A stretch of 64,000 nucleotides of DNA from Crotalaria pallida. Lineage: Eukaryota > Streptophyta > Magnoliopsida > Fabales > Fabaceae. The stretch lies in contig CM075651.1 in NCBI GenBank assembly GCA_037953625.1, forward strand, positions 152,288,001-152,352,000, in the 5' to 3' direction. A model generated the notes under the pieces. The model had not been told where the DNA came from, did not search any database, and saw only the letters and a program-made list of their open reading frames with translations. A program made the translations under genes and the position numbers. Of the stretch, positions 34,370 through 46,400 are shown in pieces. Position 1 is the stretch's first letter. Every line of letters starts with the position of its first letter.

Positions 34370-34651
34370 CTCCCTCCGGCTCGAATTATAAGCAACAAAA
34401 AACATACTACTCTTGGTTTAAAATATAAGCAAAATTAACTAACTTTATTAAATTTTGTTTCATTCCCAACGCCACTTTCCTAAAACATCTCTAGAAAATT
34501 GTAATCTTAATTAATTTTTGTTTCATTTTCAATACTACTTTCCAAAAATACCTCTATTTTTTATAAATTTGAGAAAATTAAATACAATCAACTAACATTC
34601 TTAATAAGCGTAAAAGTGGTTAGAATTGCTTATAATTCGAGCCAGAGGGAG
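34370..34651. mobile_element. Stowaway-like MITE, family B
   Basis: Starts CTCCCTCCGGCTCGAATTAT and ends ATTCGAGCCAGAGGGAG followed by TA. The terminal inverted repeats are close to perfect and the length is 282 bp. Confidence 0.85.
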
Positions 34652-34709
34652 TATTTAAATACCGAAGGAGTATAAATTTACGGTTAATTTTGAATTTTTT
34701 TAATTTCTA

Positions 34710-34975
34710 CTCCCTCCGGTCCTATTTATAAGTCACATTCTAGAAGGATTCTTTGGTCCTATTTATAAGTCACTTTGTATTTTCTAGGAGGCATTTATTG
34801 CTATTTTCTCTTATTTGCCCTTTGTCCATTAATGTACATTGTCAAATTCCCAATGCAAGTTAAGAGGGTAAGATTGTAATGTTGAAGTATTTTTTTAAAG
34901 TTTCAAGAAACCTAACTACCCTCCTTGACCTGTGTGATATGGTTAAGTATGCCCTATAAATAGGACCAGAGGGAG
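34710..34975 (+). mobile_element. Stowaway-like MITE, family G
   Basis: Starts CTCCCTCCGGTCCTATTTAT after TA and ends ATAGGACCAGAGGGAG before TA. The subterminal motif TCCTATTTATAAGTCAC occurs twice. Highly similar to 53731-53999, which implies recent amplification. Confidence 0.85.
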
Positions 34976-35259
34976 TAATAACTTAAGAAGTGCCCTCTAT
35001 ATGGAAGACAACAGAAGTGAATTGTCTCATATCAAATGGTGTGGTCGATGTGTCCAATTTGTGCATTTAATGAAACCCCCAAACAGTGCCTCAGAATTAG
35101 TGTTTTCCTTCGGTAACACTGCAGCTGGTCTAACTATAACCTTCTTTAATTATAACACTGCAGCTGGTTAAAAAGTCCATACACCAGGAGCTAGCTAGAG
35201 GAAACTTTGTCATCTACGGACTACGGTGTCAGCAATTAACGAAAGGTTTTAGTTTCTGA

Positions 35260-35553
35260 TCCCTCCTGTCCTTATTATAGGACATATTTAACCGAATTAC
35301 ACATACCAAGAAAAGTAATTGGTTTTATGAATTCTATGAGAATATATTGTAACATTACAATTTTACCTCCTCAACTTTTCTTGGAAAATTCACACCCATT
35401 AATGAACAACAAAAAACACATAGATAATCAAATCATTTAATAAGGGCAAAAAAGAGAAAAATCAATAAATGATGCATAGAAAATATAAAGTGACTTATAA
35501 TTAGGACCAAGAAACCTTTCTAAAATGTGCCATATATATATGACCGGAGGGAG
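35260..35553 (+). mobile_element. Stowaway-like MITE, family H (long form)
   Basis: Starts TCCCTCCTGTCCTTATTATA and ends ATATGACCGGAGGGAG before TA. The block ATTCTATGAGAATATATTGT is a family marker. Confidence 0.8.
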
Positions 35554-35563
35554 TACTGTACTA

Positions 35564-35741
35564 CTCCCTCCGATCCTTATTACAAGGCATACTTAACCGA
35601 ATTACACATATCAAGGAAAGTAGTTACTAGTTTTATAAATTTTATGAGAATATATTGTAACATTACAATTTTACCCTCTAAACTTTTTTTAGAAAATTCA
35701 CTATCATTGATCAACAACAAAAATATAAAGACATGAGGGAG
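35564..35741 (+). mobile_element. Stowaway-like MITE, family H (deletion derivative)
   Basis: TA-bounded from CTCCCTCCGATCCTTATTAC to ATAAAGACATGAGGGAG, 178 bp. It has the left half of the long form but lacks about 110 bp before the right end. It lies only 10 bp from the long form. Confidence 0.8.
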
Positions 35742-35815
35742 TAGTATGACTGTTTTTAACCGATATACCAGCAAGATTGATCCCCGAATTGTTTATTGTT
35801 TTCCACATTTTAATA

Positions 35816-36116
35816 CTCTTTGCGTCCTTCTTTACTACGATAATTTTTCATATTTCAAATAAAACATATTATCATTTATAAAAAAAAAGTATTTCACTAA
35901 TATAAATAAAAATTAACTAATTTTCTATTCTCAATACAATAATTCCTAAAATATCCTCGTAATATGGTTGAGACGTTTAATTTTTTTTATTCACAATGTA
36001 AATTTAATAAAATAGTCTATTTTTTTTTATGAATTTGAAAAAATTAAATACACTCAACTAACTTCCTTAATAAGTATGAATTAGTTATTTTTGCTTAAAA
36101 TTGAGACCGGAGGGAG
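35816..36116. mobile_element. Stowaway-like MITE, divergent family B
   Basis: Left end CTCTTTGCGTCCTTCTTTAC, right end TTGAGACCGGAGGGAG before TA. Shares ATTTTCTATTCTCAATACAA and AATTAAATACACTCAACTAA with the copy at 4496. Confidence 0.75.
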
Positions 36117-36239
36117 TACCCTTTCAAAATAAAATATTCTTTTTAATACCCTTAAGAAATGATAATACTTTGAATTCCAATACATTAATTATATTTTTTT
36201 TCTATAATTTTCTTTTTATTTCTATAATCATTAAATTTT

Positions 36240-36513
36240 CTCCATTACTTACATAAATCAAAATAAATAACTAATTTTACGCTTATTAAGGAGGTTAGTT
36301 GATTGTATTCAATTTTATAAAATTTACAAAAAGGTACTTTAGGAAAATTGTATTGATAATGAAACAAAAATTAAATAAGATAACAATTTTCTAGAGATGT
36401 TTTAATAAAATTAGAATTGAGAATGAAGTAAAATTTAAGAAAGTTGGTTAATTTTGCTTATATTTTAAGCAAAGAAAAATATGTTTTTTTTCTTACATTC
36501 AAGTCAGAGGGAG
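36240..36513. mobile_element. Stowaway-like MITE, family B
   Basis: The right end AAGTCAGAGGGAG abuts TA. The body blocks AATTTTACGCTTATTAAGGA and GATAACAATTTTCTAGAGAT are family B. The left end is decayed. Confidence 0.7.
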
Positions 36514-36698
36514 TATTGAACAAGGATAAACATGACAAATAAGAATATTAACAATATTTATTACACTATTAAAATCACCAAATAAACAAATTAAAAAATA
36601 AAAAATTTGGAGACTGACAACCACATAAATTATTTGATGAATGATTATTTGAGATTAATCAAAAAGTTTTGAGTAGTACTAGATTTTACCGCATAATA

Positions 36699-37088
36699 CT
36701 CCGTTCGATCTCTATTATAAGAAAAAGTAAATGTAATCACATTTGTTTAAAGGTTAATTAGTTAAGTTTATTTAATTTTTTCAAACTCATAAAGTTTTGG
36801 AATAGCTACTTTAAAAAGTTGTGAAAATGAAACAAAAATGAAATAAAATCACTACTTTCTAAAAATATTTTAGGAATAATTGAATTGAAAATATAAAGTT
36901 TAATTTGTTAATTCTTTCCACAAACACCCATATTTATTTAACACTTTTTAGATTTTCAATAATATTAATATAGGTAATTTTAAAAATATATATCAAATAT
37001 TCACATTTACAATACCATTTATTAAATTAACCAATTTTCTTAATAGACGTCAAATATCCCAAAAGGATCTTATATACAGGGACAGATA
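36699..37088. mobile_element. Hybrid or abutting MITE: family B left part, family A right part
   Basis: Begins CTCCGTTCGATCTCTATTAT with family-B body to about 36900, then continues as family A (TCTTTCCACAAACACCCATA onwards) and ends TTATATACAGGGACAG. One left terminus and one right terminus of different families remain, so either two elements were joined by deletion or one was inserted in the other and partly lost. Confidence 0.5.
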
Positions 37089-37152
37089 CAATATTATTTA
37101 CCAATGCCATCTACATGGTAATCATTTATAGGTGGATCGATAATAATAAATA

Positions 37153-37426
37153 CTCCCTTCGTCCCTAAATATAGAACCCCTTTGGGAGATTTCACGTCCA
37201 TTAAGAAAGTAAAATAATTTAGTTAATTGTATTGGAAATGTGAATTTAGGTATGTATTTTCAAAGTTACCCCTATTAATATTATTGGGAATATAAAAAGT
37301 GTTAAATAAATAGGAGTGTTTGTGGGAAAAAAGTAATTAATGCTCATTGAAAATTTGTAAAAAGATCTTATAAACAGAGACAAAATAAAAGTGTCAAAAT
37401 GGTCTTATATTTAAGATGGGATGGAG
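37153..37426 (-). mobile_element. Stowaway-like MITE, family A
   Basis: TA-bounded from CTCCCTTCGTCCCTAAATAT to AAGATGGGATGGAG. The family-A body is in reverse orientation (GGAAATGTGAATTTAGGTAT, AGTTACCCCTATTAATATTA). Confidence 0.75.
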
Positions 37427-37924
37427 TAATACATTATTTTCATCCAAAACAAAAAGAAATATAATTTCAACTACTGTAATTTACAACAAGGTTCTTAAAT
37501 AAACTGATAAGAGGTATTCTAGCTCAACTAGATATCTCGAGCTCATTATTACTGTGGTAATGTTCACGACTTCAATATAGCCCTGGATTTGAGAGACCCT
37601 AACAGGCTAACACATACAGTACCTTCAACCGTGTTTCAATATTCATACCTATAGAAAATGGTCGGGAAGGAAACCCGGAATTAGTTACCATTAATTTGTG
37701 ATTTTTCTTAATTTCACCTTTTAAGGCTCGATATATAAAAGGTTGAAAGATTATATTTGTCTTAAAAAAATTAATGTTAAATATTTTAAGGACAATTTCA
37801 GAAAATAAAAATTAATATAATTGACTAATTCATTATATATATAAAAAAAAACAAACAAATTGCACCCAGTAGTTGACCAATTGTAAATAGGACAAAAAAA
37901 AAAGTTCCAAAAAGAATCATAGAT

Positions 37925-38212
37925 TAAGGAAGGAGTTTTTCCTCTGCTTTAGCTGCGGTTGCTGGTTGTTGATCTGGGCATGTTTTTCATCTTGTGTTGT
38001 TGTTGGTAACTGAATTATGTACACAATAGTTATAGGTTCTTATCTTAATACAATTCTCATGGTAACTGTATCTGGTAGTTTCTTTAAGTTGGTTGTATGG
38101 TCATGCTGTAATTGACATTGGTTTTGGTTTGGGGCTGTTTGAGTATGTCTCGTACTCTGCCCTTGGTTTTAATTTTAATAATTTTCTTATAAAAAAAAAA
38201 GGACAAGAAGGA
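37925..38212 (+). mobile_element. 5'-truncated LINE 3' end
   Basis: A GT-rich plant-LINE-like body ends AATTTTCTTATAAAAAAAAA at about 38202. The flanks AAGGAAGGAGT and ACAAGAAGGAGTG are a possible imperfect TSD. The open frame inside (38093-38320) is not a gene. Confidence 0.6.
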
Positions 38213-39700
38213 GTGCTAAAAACAATTGGGTTAAATATATTTTTCATCTTTGGAAATATAGCCAATTTTGATTTCAGTTTCTATATTTTTTTTTTGTTGT
38301 TGTGGTCGTTATATTTTTAAAATTTTGGTTTTTATCTTTGTCGAGAACATGTCAATATCACAATTGTTTATATAAACAATTAATGTTGATTAAAAAAATT
38401 TGGAATAAAAAATTTTATTATTACAAAAATTTGATTTTAATATTTAGTGATGATGTGTAAAATACATCCAATGATGCTTAAATTTTTTCAAATTTGACAC
38501 AAGTGATCTAAATGACATACAATTATTAATTAACGGATGAATTAGTAAATTTCACATTGTAAAAAAGATTATGAGTAGTGTAACATACTAAGAGTTTATG
38601 TAATTTAACTTGGTATAAACAGATTCCTTCTCAATTTATTTTATTAATAAATTAGTCAAAAAAATTTGCAAAAAAAAATTTGGAAAAATAAATCAAATTA
38701 ATGGGGCAAGTTCCTCTAGGGTTCTCTGGACGTGATGAGCATAGTTTTGAGTCTCACTTTTTTATCCCCATTTTTCTTAAACTAATTGCCCCCACTCTTG
38801 TTATGATTGGGATTAACAAAACTGACCTCATAACCATGCCTAAATTTTCATCTCCCAATATAATTTTTTGGTTGGTTTAAATCCTCGAATTTTATTCGTT
38901 AATTCAAATGTTTTCGTAAAGAAACTAATGGAAAACTTATGTGGTTGATTGTTAGTATAAGCAAGTCACTAATTGACTTCTATTAGTAGCAAATTCTTAA
39001 TTGAAGAGTTGATGAAGGACAAACGTCATATAACCGAAAAAAGTTTGAAGACCTAATTTATCCGAATGAAGTTGGGTAGCAAAATTCGTTAATGAACAAA
39101 TATTGAAATACATATTTCAGGCTCCATTTAGAGACGTACCCACATGTTGAAAGGATTAGTCACTCACTTACTCGGTGAAAGAATACTTCAATAAAAAAAA
39201 TGTTTCTTTTAAAAAAAATAAAATCAAGGGTGTTCTTCGGCGGTCGATAATCAAAGACTAATCATTTTCGATGTGGATAAATTATGGAAGTGGGTACAGC
39301 CTTTTTCAACAAAGTCTTTTCCATGTCTACACAACAGAAATCGAACTTCCAACATCATGCTTAAAAGCCCCAACTATCTATCAACTGTTAATAAAAAAAA
39401 AATCTTGCTAACAAGTAAGGGCACTTGTTAAGGTTTTTAGTATTGGAAAAACAATCATAAGTGTCATGTCTCCAGAATACCAAAAATCACATTTTTCCCT
39501 AAGTTTTTACTCATTTAGCATTTGCCATAAAAAAATGTTTCTGCTGCATAGAAATTAAATATGTTTGAAAAACATTTATTTTTAGAGACAGTGAAGAATG
39601 ATAGAGATACAGTGGTAAGCGAAGAGAGTGGGGGAAAAGGAATCAAATTAACACATGAGGGTGTCTTTTGTACAGTATGTCTAATACTACACATTACAAT
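38213..39700. other. Spacer upstream of the KANADI gene
   Basis: AT-rich up to about 39500. Around 39280-39400 the minus strand has a GGAAGTTCGATTTC segment recalling a SINE B box, but no tail or TSD supports it. No gene was seen. Confidence 0.35.
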
Positions 39701-39817
39701 TTTTATCCCGTGGAGTCAGCTGAAGGGAAATCCAAAAGTGACCCTATTCTGTGTGTTTTGACTAAAGAGAAAGACCTTGTGCCTTGTGGTGTGTGTTTCT
39801 TCTTCGCCTTCCTCTCC

Positions 39818-40060
39818 TTCTTTCTTTCTTTCTTTCTTTCTAGTGTCATTTTCCTAGTTATACTCTCGAGGAAAACAAAACTCAATTCCTACCTGTTTTC
39901 TCTTCCATGCCTTTTCTAATATTCTTTTTCTTATTTCCTCCTCTTTACTAGCTAGTATAATAATTTTAATTCCTTCTACTTCACTCACTGCTTAATTAAT
40001 AACACAAGCCATCCCCTATCTGAATCTCTCTCTCTCTCTTTCTCTTTCTCTCTAATAATA
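39818..40060. repeat. Pyrimidine-rich promoter/leader tracts
   Basis: A (TTTC)n tract at 39818-39840 and TC runs at 40026-40055 precede the KANADI start codon by 400-600 bp. TC tracts of this kind are common near plant transcription starts. I cannot fix the start site. Confidence 0.5.
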
Positions 40061-40068
40061 ATCTCTTG

Positions 40069-40095
40069 ATGAGCATGTCTGTTTCTGTTTGGTAA
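40069..40095 (+). promoter_or_regulatory. Possible upstream ORF in the KANADI leader
   Basis: ATG AGC ATG ... TGG TAA encodes MSMSVSVW, 348 bp before the main ATG. It matters only if transcription starts upstream of 40069, which the sequence does not prove. Confidence 0.25.
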
Positions 40096-40442
40096 ACACT
40101 ACTATTTGCTAAGAAGACTAAGTAGTGCTAACTCCTTTTCTTTCTTACCTTTCTCTTTCTCCCACCCTCCTCTTTAAGCTTCTCATCAATATAGTAATAG
40201 CAGTATATCTTAAGGGTTAGTAGTTGTCTTCTCTTACCTTTTTCAACAGATTCTTTTCCAGGAAAAAATAACTTAAAAGGAGAGAAAAAGTGAGAAAAAT
40301 CTTGAAGGAGCTGAACAAAACAAAACAAAAGAGCTACATACTGCAAAGTTCTCTCATCAGCTTAGTGAAAAATATTGCACACTTTAATTGCTTTGTTATT
40401 TGGTCTTTGATAAAGGGAAAAGAAGCCAGCTAGATAAAGAAG

Positions 40443-43400
40443 ATGCCCTTGGAGGGGATTTTCATTGAGCCTGCTTCAACAACAACAACACCACCACCTG
40501 ATCTTTCCCTTCATATAAGCCTTCCAAGATCTTCATCATCATCTTGCAATAACACTGGTGGCAACAATAATAATTCAGCCACTACTAATAACAATACTAC
40601 TGTGCCTCCTCAAGCCTACACAGAACTCTCTCTGGGAAGAAATTTCACACCTTCAGATGAAACACCTCAAAACCCTTATTATTACCAATCTCAAACTCAG
40701 TTCCATCATCATCATCTTCACCACCACAACTACAACAACAATAGTACTAGTAATATTGCTTCTTCTGCTTCTGCTTCTGCTGTTGCTGCTACTGCTACGC
40801 TGCCTTTGAATCATATAAACTATGATGTAGCATTAGATGGTTTGAGACCAATCAAGGGGATTCCGGTGTATCACAACCGTTCATTTCCTTTCTTGCCTAT
40901 TGACCACACAAGAGACAAAGATCAACAACAACAACAAAATATGTGCTTATATCGTCAAATGCCTTCTTATTATCCTTCTTTGTCTTCTTCTTCTCCTTGT
41001 TCCACTCCTTCGCCTTACTTCGCGGCGGCGGGTATAGATCCAATGTCTCTAAGGGCAGCCACTGCAAGGTTTAATGGGATTTGTGGTGGTGATGCTTTCA
41101 AATCTCTTCCTTCATTGCACCATCATCATCATCATCACTCGCAATTTGGGGTTAACCCTTCATCATCAGATGCCTCTTCAGGGTTGATGAGATCAAGGTT
41201 TTTACCTAAGCTTCCCATCAAGAGGAGTGTGAGAGCTCCTAGAATGAGGTGGACTAGTACCCTCCATGCTCGATTTGTTCATGCTGTTGAGCTTCTTGGT
41301 GGCCATGAAAGTAAGCATTTTTACCCCCTTTAATTTTTTCTATCTCCAATTTGTTCAATCCCTTAATTTCTATTTTAAATATAACTTATAATTAAGGGTA
41401 ATGGTTAAGTAACTAGAGTATAATATTGAATTTGTATCAGAAAATACAATATTTGAATTTTCCAAAAATCAGATGCATCATTTTCTGATACAAACTTTTT
41501 ATAATTGATTTCTAATTCATCATAAGAGCACTTGTTAACATTTTTGTGATTCTCATTTGCTGTAATATTTTTTTTTATTTATTAATGAGATTGAGATTGA
41601 GTATTAGATGGTTTTTGTTTTTGTTATTGTTTTTTTTTTTTAAAAAAATTTTTTTAATTCTGTATTAGGGCCTGTGGCTAATGTATATAGATGGTGAATT
41701 GTAGGAGCTACACCAAAGTCAGTTCTTGAGCTCATGGATGTGAAGGATCTCACATTAGCTCATGTGAAAAGCCATTTGCAGGTATTGTTTTGGTTAATTT
41801 GAATAACCCTTTTTGTGTTATTAGTATATTTCTCTATCTCTATCTCTATCTCATGTGGGGCGGTGTTGGTCTATTATCCTAGTGGCACGGTAACCAATGA
41901 AGAAAGCAGCGAGTGAGTGAATGAAGGAGTGGCATGCATCAATTTAAAGGCTGTATGTAGTAAGTGATCTAAGTAGGGGAGAGACTTTAAGGTCTGAAAA
42001 ACTATCAGACAGAAACAACACAACTTCTGCTTTGAAAGAGAAACAACAGACACAAATGTCATCATTTTCCAATAATTCATCACATCTCATTACTAGTACA
42101 ATCTTACTCCTATTAAACTTCAACCTCGTGATTATTAATGAGGTAACCAAGACGTACAAATCCCAGCTAGAAGCCAACACATAGAATGAACGAGTGTGAG
42201 GGAAAAAAAGAGAGAGAATGAAAAAGGGATCTAATATAATTAAATGGGATTTGGTTTTATATTGTTTTTTTTTTTTAAAGTTTCTTTTATACACAAACGC
42301 TATGGTTTTCTTCTAAGCATAAATAATATGACTTATTTTATGTGTATGACTTCTTCACAGATGTATCGAACTGTTAAGACCACTGACAAACCTGCTGCTT
42401 CTTCAGGTAATTCATCGTATTGCTTAGTCCTCAAACTTTTTTCCTTTTTTTAGCAGTCTTATCTTTTTCATTTCCTCCTTTTATAATCAAAACAATAAAG
42501 ATTGAATCTCAGTGTATCGTGCTTTCAAGACCAATATGCCATTTACAATACCCGTCACGTATTTATGCTATGTATATAGCGTGGATATGCTATATATCTA
42601 TTTACAATAACTTAATAAATGAAAGATGTTCTTACTTACCTTGTTCTTTTCGGACAATACATTTTTCACTCACTTTAAATTTTACAGCAGCTAGCTACTC
42701 CTTTCTTTTTCGTGTGCTAATTAACTTTACGTTACCGCAACCCTTTTAAAGGCTTTTCAGTTATCACAAAGATATCATATGTATCCAACAAGACTCCACC
42801 TTACTCCAAAAATAAATTTTACTGTATATACACAATATAAAGAAACACTCATCCACATAAATGTAAATATTTTTTTTATACTGGCAAAGTTTTTTTTTAA
42901 TGGAATAGGGAAAGAGAAATTAAATTTATCAACAAATTAAACCATCAAATGACAATGTTTGATTTAAACCTACAACTCCTAAAGCTTAAGATTTAATACA
43001 TGATCATATAAACTACACCCACTTTCTTGTCCCTATGTGCCATATAAAAGGGAATTCAACCAACGAGGCTTGGTTCGGTTAGTGTAAAGCCTCAACTGAA
43101 ATCTTGGGAATGGGACGCGGGTGCTAGTAGCCCCGTGTTCGATTCCCACTAAAAATATCCCGCTGGGAGAGCCAGTCACGCAGCTTGCTCCGGATTAGTC
43201 TCAAGGGCTCCCTGGTATTAAGGGTGTTTTTGGGATACCGATGGTTCCGCAAGAAATACGGAAAAAAAAAAAAGGAATTCATCATCTATACTTATGAGTT
43301 AAAGTATTAAACATCATGTTGGAATTTCATATTGGACTCATGGCTTTGGCTTGCAGGGCATTCAGATGGATCCGGAGAGGATGACATGTCTCCAATTGGT

Positions 43401-46400
43401 AGCAGTGCTGACCGCGGCGGTCTAAGTCAATTTTCCGACAGCAGAGGCCCGACGGATCAGCCGGCGGTGCAACAAGATATGGACTACTCTTCCGCCACCG
43501 CTACTCTATGGAGCAACTCTTCAAGGTACATTAGCACTTCCTATTTCTCTTAGAGATATAATTGGTGTTTGATTCAGATTATTTTTTAGGGAAAAAAATT
43601 ATAAACTAAGGATGATTTTTTTTATCGGCAAAATATATTTTTTTGGGCAATTATTGTTACATTAATACTATAATTTGCATAAGACACTCAAATGTGTTTG
43701 AAAACAACTTCATTCAGTGAAAAAAAAAATATTGAATTTTTGGACATTAAAATTATCCGATAATCAGAATATTTTCAAATTCAACCAAACAATTATTAGA
43801 GGGACCATAATCTAATCTACTTCTAATTTTTTTTATGTGTCTGCACTCTGCACGCAGCATGCCAGCATATGTAGACGTACACGTTTAATTATGATTATTG
43901 TGGGATGATAATGCAGTGCTTGATGATTTGCTTTTTTACTTTTGCATGGTATCTCTTTGAAATCAACGCAAAACTCACGTCCACCATATTCTTTTTTCAT
44001 GAAGAATAAAAAAGGGTCTTGTGTCAGCTTTTGCTTTACTTGTGTTTGGTTGTTTTCTTTTTTTTATATATCTTTTGTACTACCTCGAATTTTTTTTCGC
44101 CTGAGATATGCAGCTTTGATCTGATGGGTATATATAAAATAAAGAAAAGGTATGAGGCATATAATTAATCGTTAATCAGGATAAAAGCAAAGCACCCTTA
44201 GCTTCAACCACTTTTCTTTTCCCCTTTAGAATTATCTGTTTATAAATATCTTTATCTACCCTTAACATGTCCTACTACTAACTAATTATACCTGATCACC
44301 ATGATTTATGAACTTCTATTAAAAAAATGTGGTTCTTATTCTCTCATCCATTAGATTAGATTGCACAAAACTGACATGAACAATTCCTGCTATCGAATAT
44401 GAATATAGTAGTACTATCTTTCTTCAAATATTCTCATTATAATTTGCAGTGTGTGTTCCACGAAAATCTATCTATCTATTTCTTTTTACGTGCAACATCC
44501 TGCACGAATTATAAATTTAGAGTACCTCTGGAGGAATTCTGCAGTTATTTTTTTAATTAGATTAAAGCTTTCCAAGTCGATCCGGCCATATGGGAATTTT
44601 TTTTTTTTTAAAAAAAAAAAGAAGAAAGAAAGTAGGTAGATGTATATAAAATACATAATTATTAAAAAAAAGTCATAAAAGCTAATGCTCAAGAATCAAG
44701 AAAGATTTTAACTTGAAATCGATAAATTAATTGACTCTTTTGCAAGTTATAATGAAGCTTTGAAGGAGATATATTGATATGAAATTGCATAGTAATATAA
44801 ATTTGGTTGTTAGTTTAATTTTCTCAAGTATTATTTGGGTTTCATGAATAACAAGAGCAACATATGGCAGATGCCTTTATGTTTTGCCTGTGATCACATG
44901 TTCACATAAAAGCACAAAATATATAACAAAAGCTGTCTACACAGTTCCAGAGCTGTAGCTTAATATTTGTGACCACGCTCGTCTCTAAATTTGTCTGAAC
45001 TTTAGCCTATAGCTATTTTTGCACACATTTGTTGCATATTAGAATCAACATATATAAAAGCTAGCCATTTCTTTAAAGTAAATAAAATAGTACTGTATTC
45101 AACTGATTATGACTAATAGCTTGAATAATAAAATGGCCTCAAAGTCATGGCCTAATAGCTTTCCTAATCCTAGTAAGAGTTGAATACTAGATTGTTTGTA
45201 CTTTTAAAGGCTAGAAAACCGAAAAGGAATAGCCTATTGCTTTGTTCAAACTTCAAAGTTCAAACAATGTGCAATGCCATTCTAGTTTGAGTTAGTAGTG
45301 GCGTGTCATCAGTCATTTTTTTCTTTTATAAAATAAGGCAAAGTAGAATGAGTTTTGCTAATCTAAGGATAAGCAAATATATATAAAGTAAAGTTTGAAT
45401 TGAAAAATTAATAATTATTTTGGTTAATTAAATATATCATTTTCTCATAAAATTTTATCTTTTAAAGTTTATTAAACTTATGGTATACAGGTAAGAAAAA
45501 CGCATGTAAACTTATTAAGTTCAAAAGACAAATGATTAAAGTAAAATAAAAAGTTTATAATCTCTTTATTAAACTTAAAAAATAATAATAAGAATAATAA
45601 TACAATAATTATACCAGAACATATAAAAAAATTAAAAAATATATTGATTTTCTTAATTTCAGTCCTAAAGATTAAGGATAAAGATTTTGACAAAGGAGTT
45701 TTATATTGGAAAAAAGACAAATTTATAACTTCAACAACGAATAAATTTAGTTTTTCAACTTAGTCTAAAATTTGAGATTAGACAAACCTATATACTCCCT
45801 TTGTCTTTTATTATAAGGCACCATTTTGGTAATTTTTTTTTCCCTTTTATAAGTTGTTTTAAAATATTTAGATAACATTAAAGAGTTTATTCTAAATACA
45901 CCCCTCATAATTTATAGGGATGATAGGGTAATAATTATAATAGATAGAAATAAATAAAATCATAAAATTTTAAATAGAGGTAACTTTGGAATGACAACGT
46001 ATTTTTTTTTAAAAAAATTGAGAATAATAATTATTTTTCTTGATCTGCAAGAATTGAATAAAAATGACTTATATTAAGAGACGGATGGAGGAGTATATTA
46101 TTAATGGAAATTAAATAAGTCAACACCTCCCGGACTGCTTATTTTCTAGAGCCGTAAAAAATGGGCTGACTCGACGGTCTGGCCCATTTAACCCGACAAA
46201 AGCATGGGCTGGGCCAGGGAAAAATCTAGCCCGAAGTTTTTTGGATCAGCCCAGCTCAGCCCAACAATTCATTAACCCGACACGGTTATCCCGTTTGGCC
46301 TGAACTTAAATTTTTTTATATGTTATAACATTTTGTTATTGAATAGGATTGAACAATAATAAAATTAAGATGAGATAGAGCTTTTTGTTTTTTCATTATT

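Noticed and set aside
39280..39400. Possible SINE (B-box-like GTTCGATTTC on the minus strand)
   Set aside because: No matching tail orientation and no flanking duplication.
44451..44692. Overlapping frames on both strands near a T/A homopolymer pair
   Set aside because: They lie in KANADI intron 4 and depend on TTTT/AAAA runs.
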